Shown: positions 53,455 through 64,000 of the stretch, piece after piece
Layout: each line of letters begins with the position of its first letter
Position numbering within the stretch: the stretch's first letter is position 1
Assembly (NCBI GenBank): GCA_002104905.1
Contig: MCFE01000219.1
Span: 1 to 64,000, forward strand
Reading direction: 5' to 3'
Length of the DNA: 64,000 nucleotides
Origin: Basidiobolus meristosporus CBS 931.73
Lineage: Eukaryota > Basidiobolomycota > Basidiobolomycetes > Basidiobolales > Basidiobolaceae
Notes under the pieces: model-generated
Database searches by the model: none
The model's input: the letters and a program-made list of their open reading frames with translations, nothing else
What the model was told of the DNA's origin: nothing
Translations under genes and position numbers: made by a program

Positions 53455-54454
53455 TCACCTCTCTGACTTGCTCTCGATCTTCAAGACCACCGATTTCTCG
53501 TGGTGAGCATCCTCCAGAAGCGGATGGTTTCCCACCGACCTTGAGTTCAAAGAGTTTAGCCCGGGGATGCTTTTGGTGCGACTTATGCTGGAGGAGAATC
53601 GGGTCATGCTTCTGCTATCGTCAAGCTCGAAATCATGCGACGTCTCTGGACTGAGTGCGGCAGTCTGGATCTGCCTCACGCGATATTCCTCCCGAAGCAA
53701 CTCGTCGCAGAGCTTCGACAACACTATCCCTAGAAGTTGACGTGCTTAGTGACGGCAAGGAGAAAGGTCAGAAGAAACACTACCCACATCCTACGAAATG
53801 CAGTTGCGAGGTGATGGAGGCGAGGGAGAAGTTAGATATCAGGGTGAACAACACGGTCGCCACCATCCCGAATAGAAAAGACAAATCGTTTGTACCACGA
53901 AGTAGCCCTTGGAACAGCGTGAGATGATTTGCTTTTCTGTATTGGAACGTCGAGTAGGTGGACAATATGAAGATGGTCAAATAAACCGAGTCCGCTATAG
54001 CCGGGTATATCTGGCCTTTGGGGGAGTTGCATTGCACAACACTTAGCCAGATCGTGTCGGCGGTAATGGTCGCACCGACATACAAGCCGACCGTTGCCAG
54101 GAACAATAGCAACAAAGTTACGCTGACCAGCCAATGGATGAACGGCCGATACTTTAGAATTAACACTAGACAAATACATAATAAAGAGAGACCATGGGAT
54201 ATGCTGCTGAAATAATACACGAACGAGCAGTCATTCCTTTCTCGGAACAGGAACAGGATCGACACGGTGCAGTTTGTGCACAGAAGCAGTATCTGAAGGA
54301 GATTCAGGTAAAACCGTAGCTCAGTCTTCCTGCTGCTTCGAAAAATTTGGATTGAAGCCCATATACCACTTACAGTTGAGGGTAACGCCAAAGAGTGAAT
54401 GACAAGGAAGACATTTTGATAAAAAATTTCCTCTTTAGAATCCGTAGGATCCAT
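53455..54454 (-). CDS. Seven-transmembrane protein, GPCR-like, unknown ligand
   Basis: Two exons, 54454-53788 and 53729-53455, with a 58-bp intron having a GTGGGT donor; 313 aa. Seven hydrophobic segments are visible at about residues 10-35, 45-70, 78-98, 108-135, 150-172, 192-212 and 217-235, and there is a hydrophilic Ser/Arg-rich tail of some 80 residues ('DDSRSMTRFSSSISRTKS') that could be phosphorylated. Topology and tail are those of a fungal G-protein-coupled receptor; I do not see motifs of a named class. The intron also lies in the seventh segment, so an unspliced transcript would lose it. Confidence 0.7.
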
Positions 54455-55657
54455 CTCACGGGCAGGACATCCCCTATCTGCCTGCTTATATCTATGAATA
54501 ATTTAGTAAAAACCGTCACGGTTTATAAGCGCAGATACCAAATCCAGGCAGTGAGGGCAATCAATAATAGTTTAAACTGGATAAACCATCAAGGACCATT
54601 CATGCCCAGGAGGCGACAACCAATCATACTGAAACGAAATAAGGTGTGTGTGTTACTGGTCAATTCAGGGAGCTATGGGCGATTTTGCCACTCTTTTCTT
54701 GAGAAAGTATCGGGCCATTTGTTTGAGGATTGGACATATACAATTGCAGGTCGGGATTTTTCCTGAAGATCCCTGATCAATCTCATCTGACGTGCGAAGT
54801 TGATTATCACGAATTCGAATCTTGAGTGCATGTTTGTGGAGTGGACACTGCTGGCTGACAAGGCTGCGGGGAATTCCATGGTTATAATCCGAGGCCAGCC
54901 ATCGTATTATGGGTTTGGATCAGGGACGAATAATTGGATCTTTCCGAGGACGAGGTGGAGGAAAACGCACCGATAATTCACCACGGTTTATCCGATATCG
55001 GCCACGACGATACTACGTGACTTGTGATCATTGTGCTACGTTGGAAACGGCGACAATATCTTGGTTATTATATAATGTGGGGATTTGGAAGCACGGTGAT
55101 GCTTATCCAGTGGGAACACCTCCATTATAATGGCTAGGAACACCAGCTCCTGCGCCGGACCAAGCCTATACTAGAGGTGCCGAGTTTTCGAGATTTAGCC
55201 AGCATAGTGCTCTTTCTGGCTCCTCAGATTCACATCAGAATCTGTGTGGCGCCTGGTGGAACCTCCTTACCTGGAGAATGTGTTGTAGTGTTCCGCATCC
55301 GCCAAACCACTTGTAATTGAGGAACGAAGGATCTGGTTGGCTCCCGAACAAGACAATATTTAATGACTTTACATTGTTCCACAGCCGAAAATAGATTGCT
55401 GATTATTATAATATCCCAAGTCTGAATGCGGTGAGCGGATCATCTCGCATTTGCAAATATATGTTTAAAACAAAGTTTAACACCTGATGTCAGCAGGAAG
55501 TTTTGTGGTTGTGAACATTTACGCCACTTCAAACCGACCAACACTAGGCAAGAATGGTTTTCAGTAGGATCATCAGCAGTGAGAACACAATTGCGTTGGT
55601 ATCCCGTGAGTTTCCTCCGTGATATTTGATGGGGAGAATGATGGGAATTATGCTGTC
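54455..55657. other. Intergenic region, no gene recognised
   Basis: Only short unassigned open stretches (for example 54909-55130 plus, 73 aa, Arg/Gly-rich at the start). Likely contains the promoter of the 7-TM gene and the 3' end of the Rab gene. Confidence 0.45.
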
Positions 55658-56576
55658 TTAACAGCTGCAGCCGTTTTCTCCTACCCCAGCTTCTACAAGG
55701 TTAATTGTAGGCGTATGGGCCGGCTTTTGCCACAGAGAAGGCGTCTCGACGATCTGTAGCGCGTGTGGTGAGGATCAGGCTGGATCGATTGAAGTAGAAC
55801 AGCTCCTTACCTTACGCACCAGTTCGTCCATAACTTGGTGAATGCCTTCCTTTGTCTTGGCTGAGCATTCAATAAATAAGGTTCCCATTTTTTCAGCATA
55901 CTCTACCCCTTCTTTACGACTCACAACACGAGAGGACTCCTAGGCGCATCTGCTTATTAGTTGGAGGGGAGAGGGATGTGCGTATGATTGGGTAACAACA
56001 CCTTGTCAACTTTGTTGCCAACAATCATCTTTACCACGCTCTTGCCGGAGCAGTATCGATTTAATTCGGCAAACCATTGGTCCAGTTGCTCAAACGTTTC
56101 TCGATTTGACACATCGTAGGCTGCATGGATTGCAAATTGGTCAATATTGGTGCAAAATAGATTCCGTAAGCCTTCCCCATATGTACCCAAAATCACTCCT
56201 TGCGCTCCTCGGTAATAAGAGGAGGTTAAGGTTCGGAAGCGGTCTTGTCCAGCTGTATCCTGCGTGTTCTCTGGGTGAGTGGAGCTGGTCAGTCGCATAA
56301 AAAAGGGCACTTACCCAGATGGTAAGTTTGTAATTCTTCCCATCAATCTCCATTACTTTAACCTTGAAGTCAACCCCTACCAAGCGCAAGTAAAATAGGG
56401 CTTAATTGGAGAACAGCGATGTGCCCGCTATCTCGAGACATACCAATGGTGGTGCTGACTTCATCTGGTGGCAAAAAGGTGTCTCCTGTGAACCGGAGTA
56501 ATATGGAGGACTTTCCAACGCTCGAATTACCTATCATAAGCAGCTTCAAGGTTGCGGTAATCTCTCTATCGTCCAT
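55658..56576 (-). CDS. RAB18: Rab18-type small GTPase
   Basis: Six exons on the minus strand (56576-56444, 56376-56315, 56259-56187, 56120-56002, 55939-55811, 55753-55658), 203 aa. P-loop 'GNSSVGKSS', switch 1 '[18 protein letters not shown]', switch 2 '[25 protein letters not shown]', 'GNKVDK' and 'ECSAKT' (guanine specificity). '[11 protein letters not shown]' and 'LRFTGDTF' fit Rab18, a regulator of ER and lipid-droplet membrane contacts, better than other Rabs. It ends in GCSC, a two-cysteine geranylgeranylation signal, whereas animal Rab18 has a single-cysteine CAAX end. Rab18 is absent from budding yeast but present in other fungi. Confidence 0.93.
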
Positions 56577-58418
56577 ATCGTGAATGAAAACTAGAGCTTC
56601 TTAGCGGAGTCGAGATTGCGACGACGTGCTCGTATGAAAAGACGATGCTGGATATCCTGGTCTGTATCTAACGGTGAAGGCAAATAAGTATGCCGGTGTC
56701 GACTTTATCAACAAGAAATCAGTTTCCAGGCCGGGGTACCAATGGAAGGTTGAGGGGTGAATATAAAAGAACAGCCTTCGGTGGTGCAGAACGATTGATA
56801 GGAGCTAGCAATGAAAGGTTTCCGAGGATATTCAACCAGGATCAGGAGCTAAACTAACGGCAATATAAATAGTTGGTGCTGGATTCCTATCGCCGGAGGT
56901 TACCCGGCGCAATACCACCATCCTGGATCGATATTGTCCATTATCGGGGCGCTGGCCATGATAAGCACCAGCTGATCGGATAATGATAATTACACGGCCC
57001 CATGGTCAGCTTAGCTTTGCGTCATGGAGCGGGTGACGATTTGGATACTTGACAGTGGACAGATAGTGAAACTACGTGATTGTATACAACGCTCAACACT
57101 TGGCTTGCTGGGAATGTAAAACGTATGATGTGACTGAAGAAATGTGGATGATGCTGGCATGTGAAATCGTTGAACATAAAGCATAAGTGGCTTGTGTCCG
57201 CCAAGAAAACCAGATATTCCTAGGGGAACCAGCAGTGTGCGTCATGTGCTCGACTGTGCAGCGCAATTCGTTATTGTGTCAGATCAAGCTGCTGACTGTA
57301 TAGGGGGCATCTTGAATCTCAGAGCCATCACATGGCAAGAAAATGGGATTTGGTATCTGCATACGCTTGCGAGATTATTCTATGAAAATGGTGCACTGGA
57401 GGCCATTGAAGGCGTCCTGCTAGATGCTCTCTCGATTAGGAGTACCTGGATACCCAGCATTTGAACTCTGATTGCTATCTTGGCAAGCTGTCTGCAGCCA
57501 CTTCGCCATCATTCCGCTTTACCTTGTGGTTGATTGCTGGTTGCTGCGTTCGTACCGCGGTCACCATTGCACACGCAATCAACCTCAGATACACGCACTA
57601 AAGCACCGGAAGGCAGCGAAAATCCCTTGCCAAGTAAGTGACAGCTGGTTCCTAAATCCACAATGCTTAGTCGTTTATAGTAAGCTGAGTTGCGTTAGCC
57701 GCCAGTTACTATTTGTCCACCGGCTCAGCAGGTTATTCCCGTCAAGACGGCCACTGCCACAAAATCGGCCCTCCGAAATCAAATAACTCCCCATCATGCA
57801 CATATTCCCACGAGAAAGTTTGTAATACAGGCCTGGAAGCCTTGGTGGTCGGCACTACCCAAGTACTTGCTTCCAATGGGAAAGTCCACATCCCGGCAAT
57901 GCTTCAGATGTTTGATGTTCGGATCAAGGCCGGCATAGTAAATTAGGCTTCTATTAGAGAAAGTGTAAGGAAGCAAATGCACGTGGTTCGTGAGGTTAGG
58001 TGCAATTGAACAGCTTTGCAGGGATTTTGGCAAGGGCTCGAGTGCGATGACTCGGGATTAGGGTCATGGAATACTCAATATGTATAGATAATATGAGCGG
58101 CCACAAATCGGGTTCTAAGAAAAGGGGGCAGTTTTGCAGGAGGTCAGGTGGGGGATAGGCTGTTATTTTTGCTCAACCGACTAGAAACACAAGATACATA
58201 TACAGAAGTGTAATTGATATCCCACGGATTCTGGTTGGCCCACGAAAACAGTTGGAGTATATAGAGCGCCTTCGGATTCTGAAACAGGCCAGATATATTT
58301 TTCTTAACCAGGTGCTTGCTACACCAGACTAACTCATATACCATTAATTCCCAAAATTAATTTGCCTTTAAGCCGTCTGTTGTCTTTTCTTGCACTCTCT
58401 GTAATATAATTAATTACT
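56577..58418. other. Intergenic region, no gene recognised
   Basis: Open stretches up to 104 codons (57472-57786) match nothing I know and have no coding bias obvious by eye. The last 100 bp is the presumed promoter of the Avt-like gene (TAATATAATTAATTA just upstream of the start). Confidence 0.45.
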
Positions 58419-60222
58419 ATGTCTAGCTATGGCTCAGGAAGTCCCTCAAGGCATTCCTATCTAAGTGACTTCAGGCTGCAGGGAAATGCCCGGCCTTCAA
58501 ATTCTGCTATTGACATTCCGCGTAGTAGTCGGGACTCGCAGCTTTCTGCTGACGATTTTAATTATGGCAGTCTGGGGGCATCTATTACTCACGATATCTA
58601 CAAGAACATTGATCCTCCACAAAGGCCGGCTCGCTCCAATAGCTTCTCCGACAGTATCAACTCTCCTTATGTTAATGCAGAAAATAGGAAGAGCGCGGTG
58701 GGTTTGATGAGAGAACCTGGAGGCTTTCGGAGAGATTACATTGTTAGCAAGGCTCAGCAGCAAGGGAAGGCGCCTCCAGCCGTAGCAACCAGAAGCTTCA
58801 TGGACTATATGTATCTCTTCAACCATTTTGCCGGTGAAGATCTTGAGAGTGAGGACGAGTATGATGAAGACGAGGAGGAAAGCCCCGAGGCCATTGAATC
58901 AAGTGGTAGTCGACGCCCTTTGCTTGGCCGTAGTGGCAGTAGAGTCTCTAGGTCTGCTTCGCAGATAGAAGGGACAGCCTCTCTATCAAAAACATTTTTC
59001 CTGCTATTCAAGGCGTTTGTTGGAACCGGCGTTCTGTTTCTACCAAAGGCCTTTGCTAACGGCGGAATCGTATTTGCGAGTATTGTTTCATTGTTCGTTG
59101 CTTTTCTATCTGGACTGTCTATGCTACTGTTGGTGAAGGTCCGTGAGGCAATCCCTGGTGGTTTTGGTGAAATCGGTGGGCAACTCTTTGGTCAGAGGAT
59201 GAAGTACATGATTCTTTTTTCGATCGCTATATCTCAGGTATGCTTCATCCATCTCGATTCACGCAAGCCACTATCTAATGACTCCTGTTATACAGATCGG
59301 ATTTTCGTGTGCTTACATGATCTTTATCGCCAAAAATCTCAGCGACTTGATACAGGCTATATCCAAATGTCAAATGTCGGTATCTGATGAAGCACTCATT
59401 ATGGTTCAGTTGGTCCTCTATATCCCCTTTTCATGGCTCCGGAAGATGCACAGTTTGTCAAGTGCAGCGCTGTTAGCCAATTCCGCGATCTTTTTCGGCC
59501 TTATTTACATCTACGTATCAGATATCTCGATTCTGGTTAGAGATGGCCCCGCTCCGCTTATTGCCTTTAATAGCGAGAGTTTTGGACTATTCCTCGGGAC
59601 TGCCTTCTTTACTTTCGAAGGAATTGGCCTTGTGATTCCTATCGTAAGCTCAATGAAGGAGCCAGAAAAATTCCCACAACTCTTGACTGGCGCCATGCTA
59701 CTAATTTCCGCCATTTTCATCTCGGTTGGCTCATTATCATATGCTGCATTCGGTGAAAACGTCCAAGCAGTGATTTTGCTTAATCTACCCGATAATGCAG
59801 TAACACAAACAGCCCAAAGTCTTTATGTCATCGCCATAGCATTGACCGTACCACTTATGTTGTTCCCAGCGATTCGTATCATTGAGAATGCGTTGTTTGG
59901 CAAGAAAACTGGCAAATACTCTACCAGAGTGAAAGTGGAGAAGAACATCTTCCGCACTGTGTTGTGTATATTTACTGCCTTCGTCTCGCTGGGTGGCTAC
60001 TCAAATCTCGACAATTTTGTCGCGCTGATTGGTGCTCTGGCTTGCATCCCACTGGCTTTCATCTTCCCTGCAATGTTCCATTTGAAAGCTCTAGCTAATA
60101 AGCCCTGGGTAAAGATAGGCGATGTTCTTTTGCTGGTCTTTGGTACTTGTGTGATGATTTTCGTGACCATCAATACGATCTCTACTTGGGGGACACATCC
60201 TGCCAAAGACAGATGCTCATGA
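58419..60222 (+). CDS. Vacuolar amino-acid transporter, Avt3/Avt4 type (AAAP/SLC36 family)
   Basis: Two exons (58419-59237 and 59296-60222; 58-bp intron), 581 aa. About 190 cytosolic N-terminal residues, Ser-rich and with an acidic run 'EDEYDEDEEE', precede the Aa_trans domain: 'TFFLLFKAFVGTGVLFLPKAF' (TM1 with the conserved G-TGVLFLP), 'GGIVFASIVSLFVAFLSGLSML', 'SAALLANSAIFFGLIYIYV', 'FFTFEGIGLVIPIVSSMKEPEKF', 'SLSYAAFGE', about eleven membrane segments in all. Length and N-terminal extension fit fungal Avt3/Avt4, which export neutral amino acids from the vacuole to the cytosol using the proton gradient. Confidence 0.94.
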
Positions 60223-62914
60223 ATGGGAATTCGCACCAAGCTGCCAACTACTGGTGGTATTTATACATCTTACCAAATTAGATAAAAGTATAATAAACCT
60301 GGAAAACAAGCTCATATTACGCATCTGCCATTTTGTTCAAGCTTGGCCATCATTGGGAAATGTAATGAAATTTGGCATATATATTGGAGGAATGTAAGGG
60401 CTTCACTGAGAGTAGGGGCACCATTTCGAAAAACTAGCTATACACATACTGAGGATAGCTCACCTTCAGCCCGATTATAGGAAGATAAGCTGGCTTTGCT
60501 CAACTTACAATCAATTCACAGCGTAATCCATACTTGTCTTATGGTTTGGATTGTTACTTCTGAATGACTTCAAGAAGGGTCAGTTCCGCAACTGTCATTG
60601 GATCATTCTTCATAATGGTAACGAGAATAATTCTACTTCTCAAGCATTAACAGGCCTCATCTACCAACGGTATATCCAGCTGTACACCAGAGATTGCATG
60701 AATGACCTCTCCTTGTGGCTTAGCATTCCCTGAACCAGATTGCCGTTATAGTTTCTAAAGTAACTCAATCGAATGACAAATCGCCCATAACTCCTGAGCA
60801 AAATCGCCGCTTTATGGAAGCATGAGTATGAATACAGTAAACACTGGCTTGTTTCTTCTGATCAATACAACTGAAACGAGTGAGTCTAGAACAGGTAACT
60901 TGTATTGGAGATGATCAATCGTAGTGGTTCAGTTCCTTCACCACTGTGACAATAATGAGTCAAACATTCGGATTCAATCCAAGTCAAGCCATTGTTTGCA
61001 TAAAAAGAATATCAGACCATTTCTTATCCAATCTAGAGGACTTGCAGAATTCCTGCAGGATATCACATGCTGGCTGTCCTTGGAACATACTTGCGAAGCT
61101 AACCACCAACGATGTTCTTTGCGGTCCTGGACACATCGGATTGACAGCATATGACTGGTATATGTCCCAATGAGCCAGTTTACGCCTAAAACAAACGCAT
61201 AGATGGTGTGAAGTCAGCTCTGTATGAAAAGGGAAACAGATGGGGGAGGCAAGTTGTAGCTAGTCGAAATCAAGGATGGTGAGCAAACGGGGCTATTTGG
61301 CAATTAGATCAGCCATCACCCAAAATATTACAAGTCCTGTTGACCGTAGATGCCTCTTTGAGAGGGCATGATGTGCAGAATGGCAATATGCTTAACCCAA
61401 ATTCTGATATCCTGCATCAAGTCACACTGCATATCGCCACTCCACAAATGAAACAAGTGCTAATATGTATTTCAAATATATTAAAGAGCAACCGTCTTAT
61501 CAGAGTCACCCGTTTCTCTCGGCTGGTCTCATATCAATAAGCTAGAACAGTTTAGTACTCATGCTTATAACATAAGTGATTTACTCATCAGTTTCGCTCT
61601 GGCAATTTACCTGATTGATTGGCCAAGTTGCTCTTGACTCGAGTGAAACACGAATTGCAAGTCGACCGAAAGTCTAAGATACAAACTGGTTTCTGGAATA
61701 TATTCCGTAGCAGTAGCTCTTTACCGTCGCAAAAGAGACAGCCAATTACAGCGACCTAGAGAGCATTCACCTACTGAACTGGATAAGGCAGTTTGGTGAA
61801 TCAATGGCATTCACTGAACGTCTATCTATTTGCCTCTTTCTGCAATTCTTGCATTGTTCTCGAACTTGTGTTATATCGTTTCACCCGAAAATCTTCAAAC
61901 GGATAAAAGCATCATTACATCTCGGATATGCTGATTCTGTACCTCATGTGTTTCGTGCAAGTAGTGAGCGGTCATAAGCTGGGGGTGCAGTGATGACAGG
62001 ACTGCTCTGAATTAGGGAACTATACGTTCTTACAAGATAGGAAGCAATCCAGAAGGAGCGACGTCACTTCATTCCAGCACTATTCGACCTTGTATCTTCC
62101 AGATTTAGGCATGGAGGAAACATTATTATTTTCAGAATTGTAGAGTCAGCGTAACGCTTATTCATTCGTTGCAGCTGCAGTCGACGATCAGTAAAATATC
62201 ACAATATTGTGGTGCTTCCACAAATTACAGCGCTGATGGGACAGTCCGGGCGCTATTATTTGCATAGAGTGTAATACTCCTTTAAACTCAGCTCAACATC
62301 CTTCAAAGAGTAATGAGTTGACTGTACCCGCTTGTGCTCTCGGACTGTCAGCATCAAGATTAATAAGGCAACCATAGAAAAGAGCTAGTATATTGGTAAT
62401 GTCTCTGAACACTCTAAAATGATTCCAAAAGGAGGTTACTTTTGCATGAACATATGTTGAGCCTATTGAAATGATTGTACTCTTGACCACACATTCAATG
62501 GAACTCCAAAAATATCTGCCAACCATGTTTACGTACGAGAATCCTTCCCCAGCGTTATGAATGTCAAGACCATCGAAAGTCAACTTGTATATACTAACCT
62601 ATCGAACTACTGCTCTGAATAGCAACACAGTTTTCAGTTACTAAAACCTTTCATCAAGCAAGTGAAGTAGCCAACTATATTGTTACCATAGTTGGAAGAA
62701 ACCTGGCACAGAATTGGGACATATATGATTGCTAGCGAATCATTATACCTAAATCATCAATTAAGGTGAAGGAGGTAGGTTTTGATCATCAAAATGAATA
62801 AAAAGAGGTAATTTCCTGCATCTCAAATACATAAATATAAACGCCCGCCTTCCAAGTAACTCAAGCCAACTCTCTTAACCACTCTATTAGATTGATACTT
62901 TAGTGCTATAAACC
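60223..62914. other. Long intergenic region, no gene recognised
   Basis: About 2.7 kb with only short open stretches (longest 96 codons, 62583-62293 minus). AATAAA at about 60291 probably ends the Avt gene. The 3' part has a TATA-like stretch ACATAAATATAAACG at about 62830-62844, some 75-80 bp before the next start, a likely promoter. The length suggests an elaborate upstream regulatory region for the gene at the right edge. Confidence 0.5.
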
Positions 62915-64000
62915 ATGCTTGATCAAACAATATCACAATCAAATGGTTATCTTTACGACTCAAATTACTTGCCAGTCTTGGAACGCCTGAATATGGAATC
63001 ACTGGACCAAGAGGAATCAGAGTTTACTAGTTTCATCAGCAACGCTTTACTTGAAGTCCCCCGGTTGACCATGATTACAGGCGGCTCTACTCCTGACTTC
63101 GAGTTCTGCCCAGCTACTCCCTTGGATGAAGTTTCAGACAACCAATTTATCTCCAGCTACACCTATCCTAGAGACAATCAATTCTCCCAACAACCTCAAA
63201 ACCATCTTGGGCCTAGAGTCACTCATCGGACTAGAAGTGCAAGTATATCCAGTCTTTCTAGCATTACCTCTAGTACTTCAAGTATTGAGGAAAATTGGGA
63301 TGCAGAGCCAGAGAACAGTTTTTTAGGCATGAATATGGGCGATATCGGAATCAATATGGATCACTTCAGCCTGAATTCATCCCAGTCTATCAGCAATTCA
63401 CCTAATATGAGTTCTTCACAAGAACAAGCATTTCCTGGCACGTACTCACCAAGCCAAAATCAATATGCACTGGACCACAGCGGCTACTTATCACCAAACA
63501 CCCAGCTCAGCCCAAGCTCTAGCCTTTGCAGCACTGATAGTAGAAACATTCATGTGGGCTCAGCACCAGAAGCGCACACTCAAGAAAACTATTTCCAGGA
63601 ACTTCTATCATCCCAGCTCTTCTCAAGTCGACGTTCTAGTTTATGCAGTATTGGAACTTCATCCTCACTTGTCGATCATGACCTTAGTAGGCCAGAAGAT
63701 CTGATAAGCCTCCAGAATAATCAAGCCCACAACTGTAGCTTATCTACAATTGGCATGCCAGCCTTAAATGATAATCTCCCGTATCAATCGTTTGAGGAAA
63801 AGCCACCAGATACAGAAACTAGCTATCCAAAATTAGATCTCTCCCAAGAGATGTATCCCGCAATGAGTGACCAATCTTTCCACCTTTCCCAAGAAAATCT
63901 CCAGTTTATTCCATTTAATTCAGGCCTGGATAACGCAAACGAATCAACATTGTGCAATCGGACCGCAAGGAGTCCACAATCATGCTCCATCAATCATACC
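62915..64000 (+). CDS. Ser/Asn/Gln-rich protein, 5' part, runs off the window
   Basis: From ATG 62915 the frame stays open for 362 codons to the last base, with no stop, against a background where open stretches are below 100 codons. The start 'MLDQTISQSNGYLYDSNYL' follows a TATA-like sequence. The sequence is low-complexity, rich in Ser, Asn, Gln and Pro with repeated 'RRSSLCSI/RSASISSLSSI'-type serine clusters and 'NYFQELLSSQLFSS'-type stretches. This pattern is typical of disordered N-terminal parts of fungal transcription factors (for instance C2H2 zinc-finger proteins), but the DNA-binding domain, if any, lies beyond the window. Confidence 0.75.
   Translation, partial: MLDQTISQSNGYLYDSNYLPVLERLNMESLDQEESEFTSFISNALLEVPRLTMITGGSTPDFEFCPATPLDEVSDNQFISSYTYPRDNQFSQQPQNHLGPRVTHRTRSASISSLSSITSSTSSIEENWDAEPENSFLGMNMGDIGINMDHFSLNSSQSISNSPNMSSSQEQAFPGTYSPSQNQYALDHSGYLSPNTQLSPSSSLCSTDSRNIHVGSAPEAHTQENYFQELLSSQLFSSRRSSLCSIGTSSSLVDHDLSRPEDLISLQNNQAHNCSLSTIGMPALNDNLPYQSFEEKPPDTETSYPKLDLSQEMYPAMSDQSFHLSQENLQFIPFNSGLDNANESTLCNRTARSPQSCSINHT

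Noticed and set aside
51644-62914. tRNA or rRNA genes in the host intergenic gaps
   Set aside because: No B-box plus cloverleaf pattern or ribosomal RNA core was found by eye; a covariance-model scan would be needed to exclude them.

Overview
The window looks like nuclear DNA of a filamentous, intron-rich, early-diverging fungus. Evidence: host genes carry many short introns (about 45-80 bp, GT...AG), and the gene set (Rad1/XPF, Vsb1-type STAS/cNMP transporter, SMG6-like PIN nuclease, Rab18, Avt3/4-type transporter) is eukaryotic with fungal relatives. Intron density, Rab18 and the Tnp2/copia/gypsy load would suit a Zoopagomycota or Mucoromycota genome (for example Basidiobolus-like), but this placement is inference and the species is not identified.

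Layout. (1) 1-36.4 kb is an AT-rich, gene-poor nest of transposons. A Ty3/gypsy element (714-10367) is split by a Ty1/copia element (4925-9823), whose own LTR is split by a 211-bp MITE. Beyond it lie decayed Tnp2 (Transposase_21, CACTA/EnSpm-like) transposons in both orientations at 10.5-22.3 kb and 30.6-34.4 kb, a decayed DDE transposase at 13.2-13.8 kb, a younger copia element (24896-30567) and a truncated relative (34.4-36.4 kb). Solo LTRs sit at 20670-21037, 27642-28712 and 32332-32853. Six LTR insertions have exact target-site duplications, so the order of insertion can be read. (2) Inside this nest, 22341-24370 is a small island unlike its surroundings: a cut gene end, about 550 bp of degenerate tandem repeat, an intronless family-1 uracil-DNA-glycosylase-like gene without the usual catalytic residues, a head-to-head frameshifted partner, and a CCCCTTTAG-rich repeat. 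I read it as a probable fragment of an integrated large DNA virus; this is the most unusual part of the window. (3) 36.9-64 kb is host euchromatin: RAD1/XPF (+, 17 introns), a Vsb1-like vacuolar transporter (+, 11 introns), an SMG6-like PIN/14-3-3-like protein (+, 16 introns), an intronless bacterial-type arabinose-5-phosphate isomerase (-), a 7-TM protein (-), Rab18 (-, 5 introns), an Avt3/4-like vacuolar amino-acid transporter (+, 1 intron) and the first 362 codons of a Ser/Asn/Gln-rich protein that runs off the right edge.

The host genes are housekeeping functions (nucleotide excision repair, RNA decay, vacuolar storage, vesicle/lipid-droplet traffic) with no operon-like logic. The splice models given here were built by eye; each keeps frame across every junction and sums to a whole number of codons (RAD1 878 aa, Vsb1-like 990 aa, SMG6-like 1060 aa, 7-TM 313 aa, Rab18 203 aa, Avt 581 aa).
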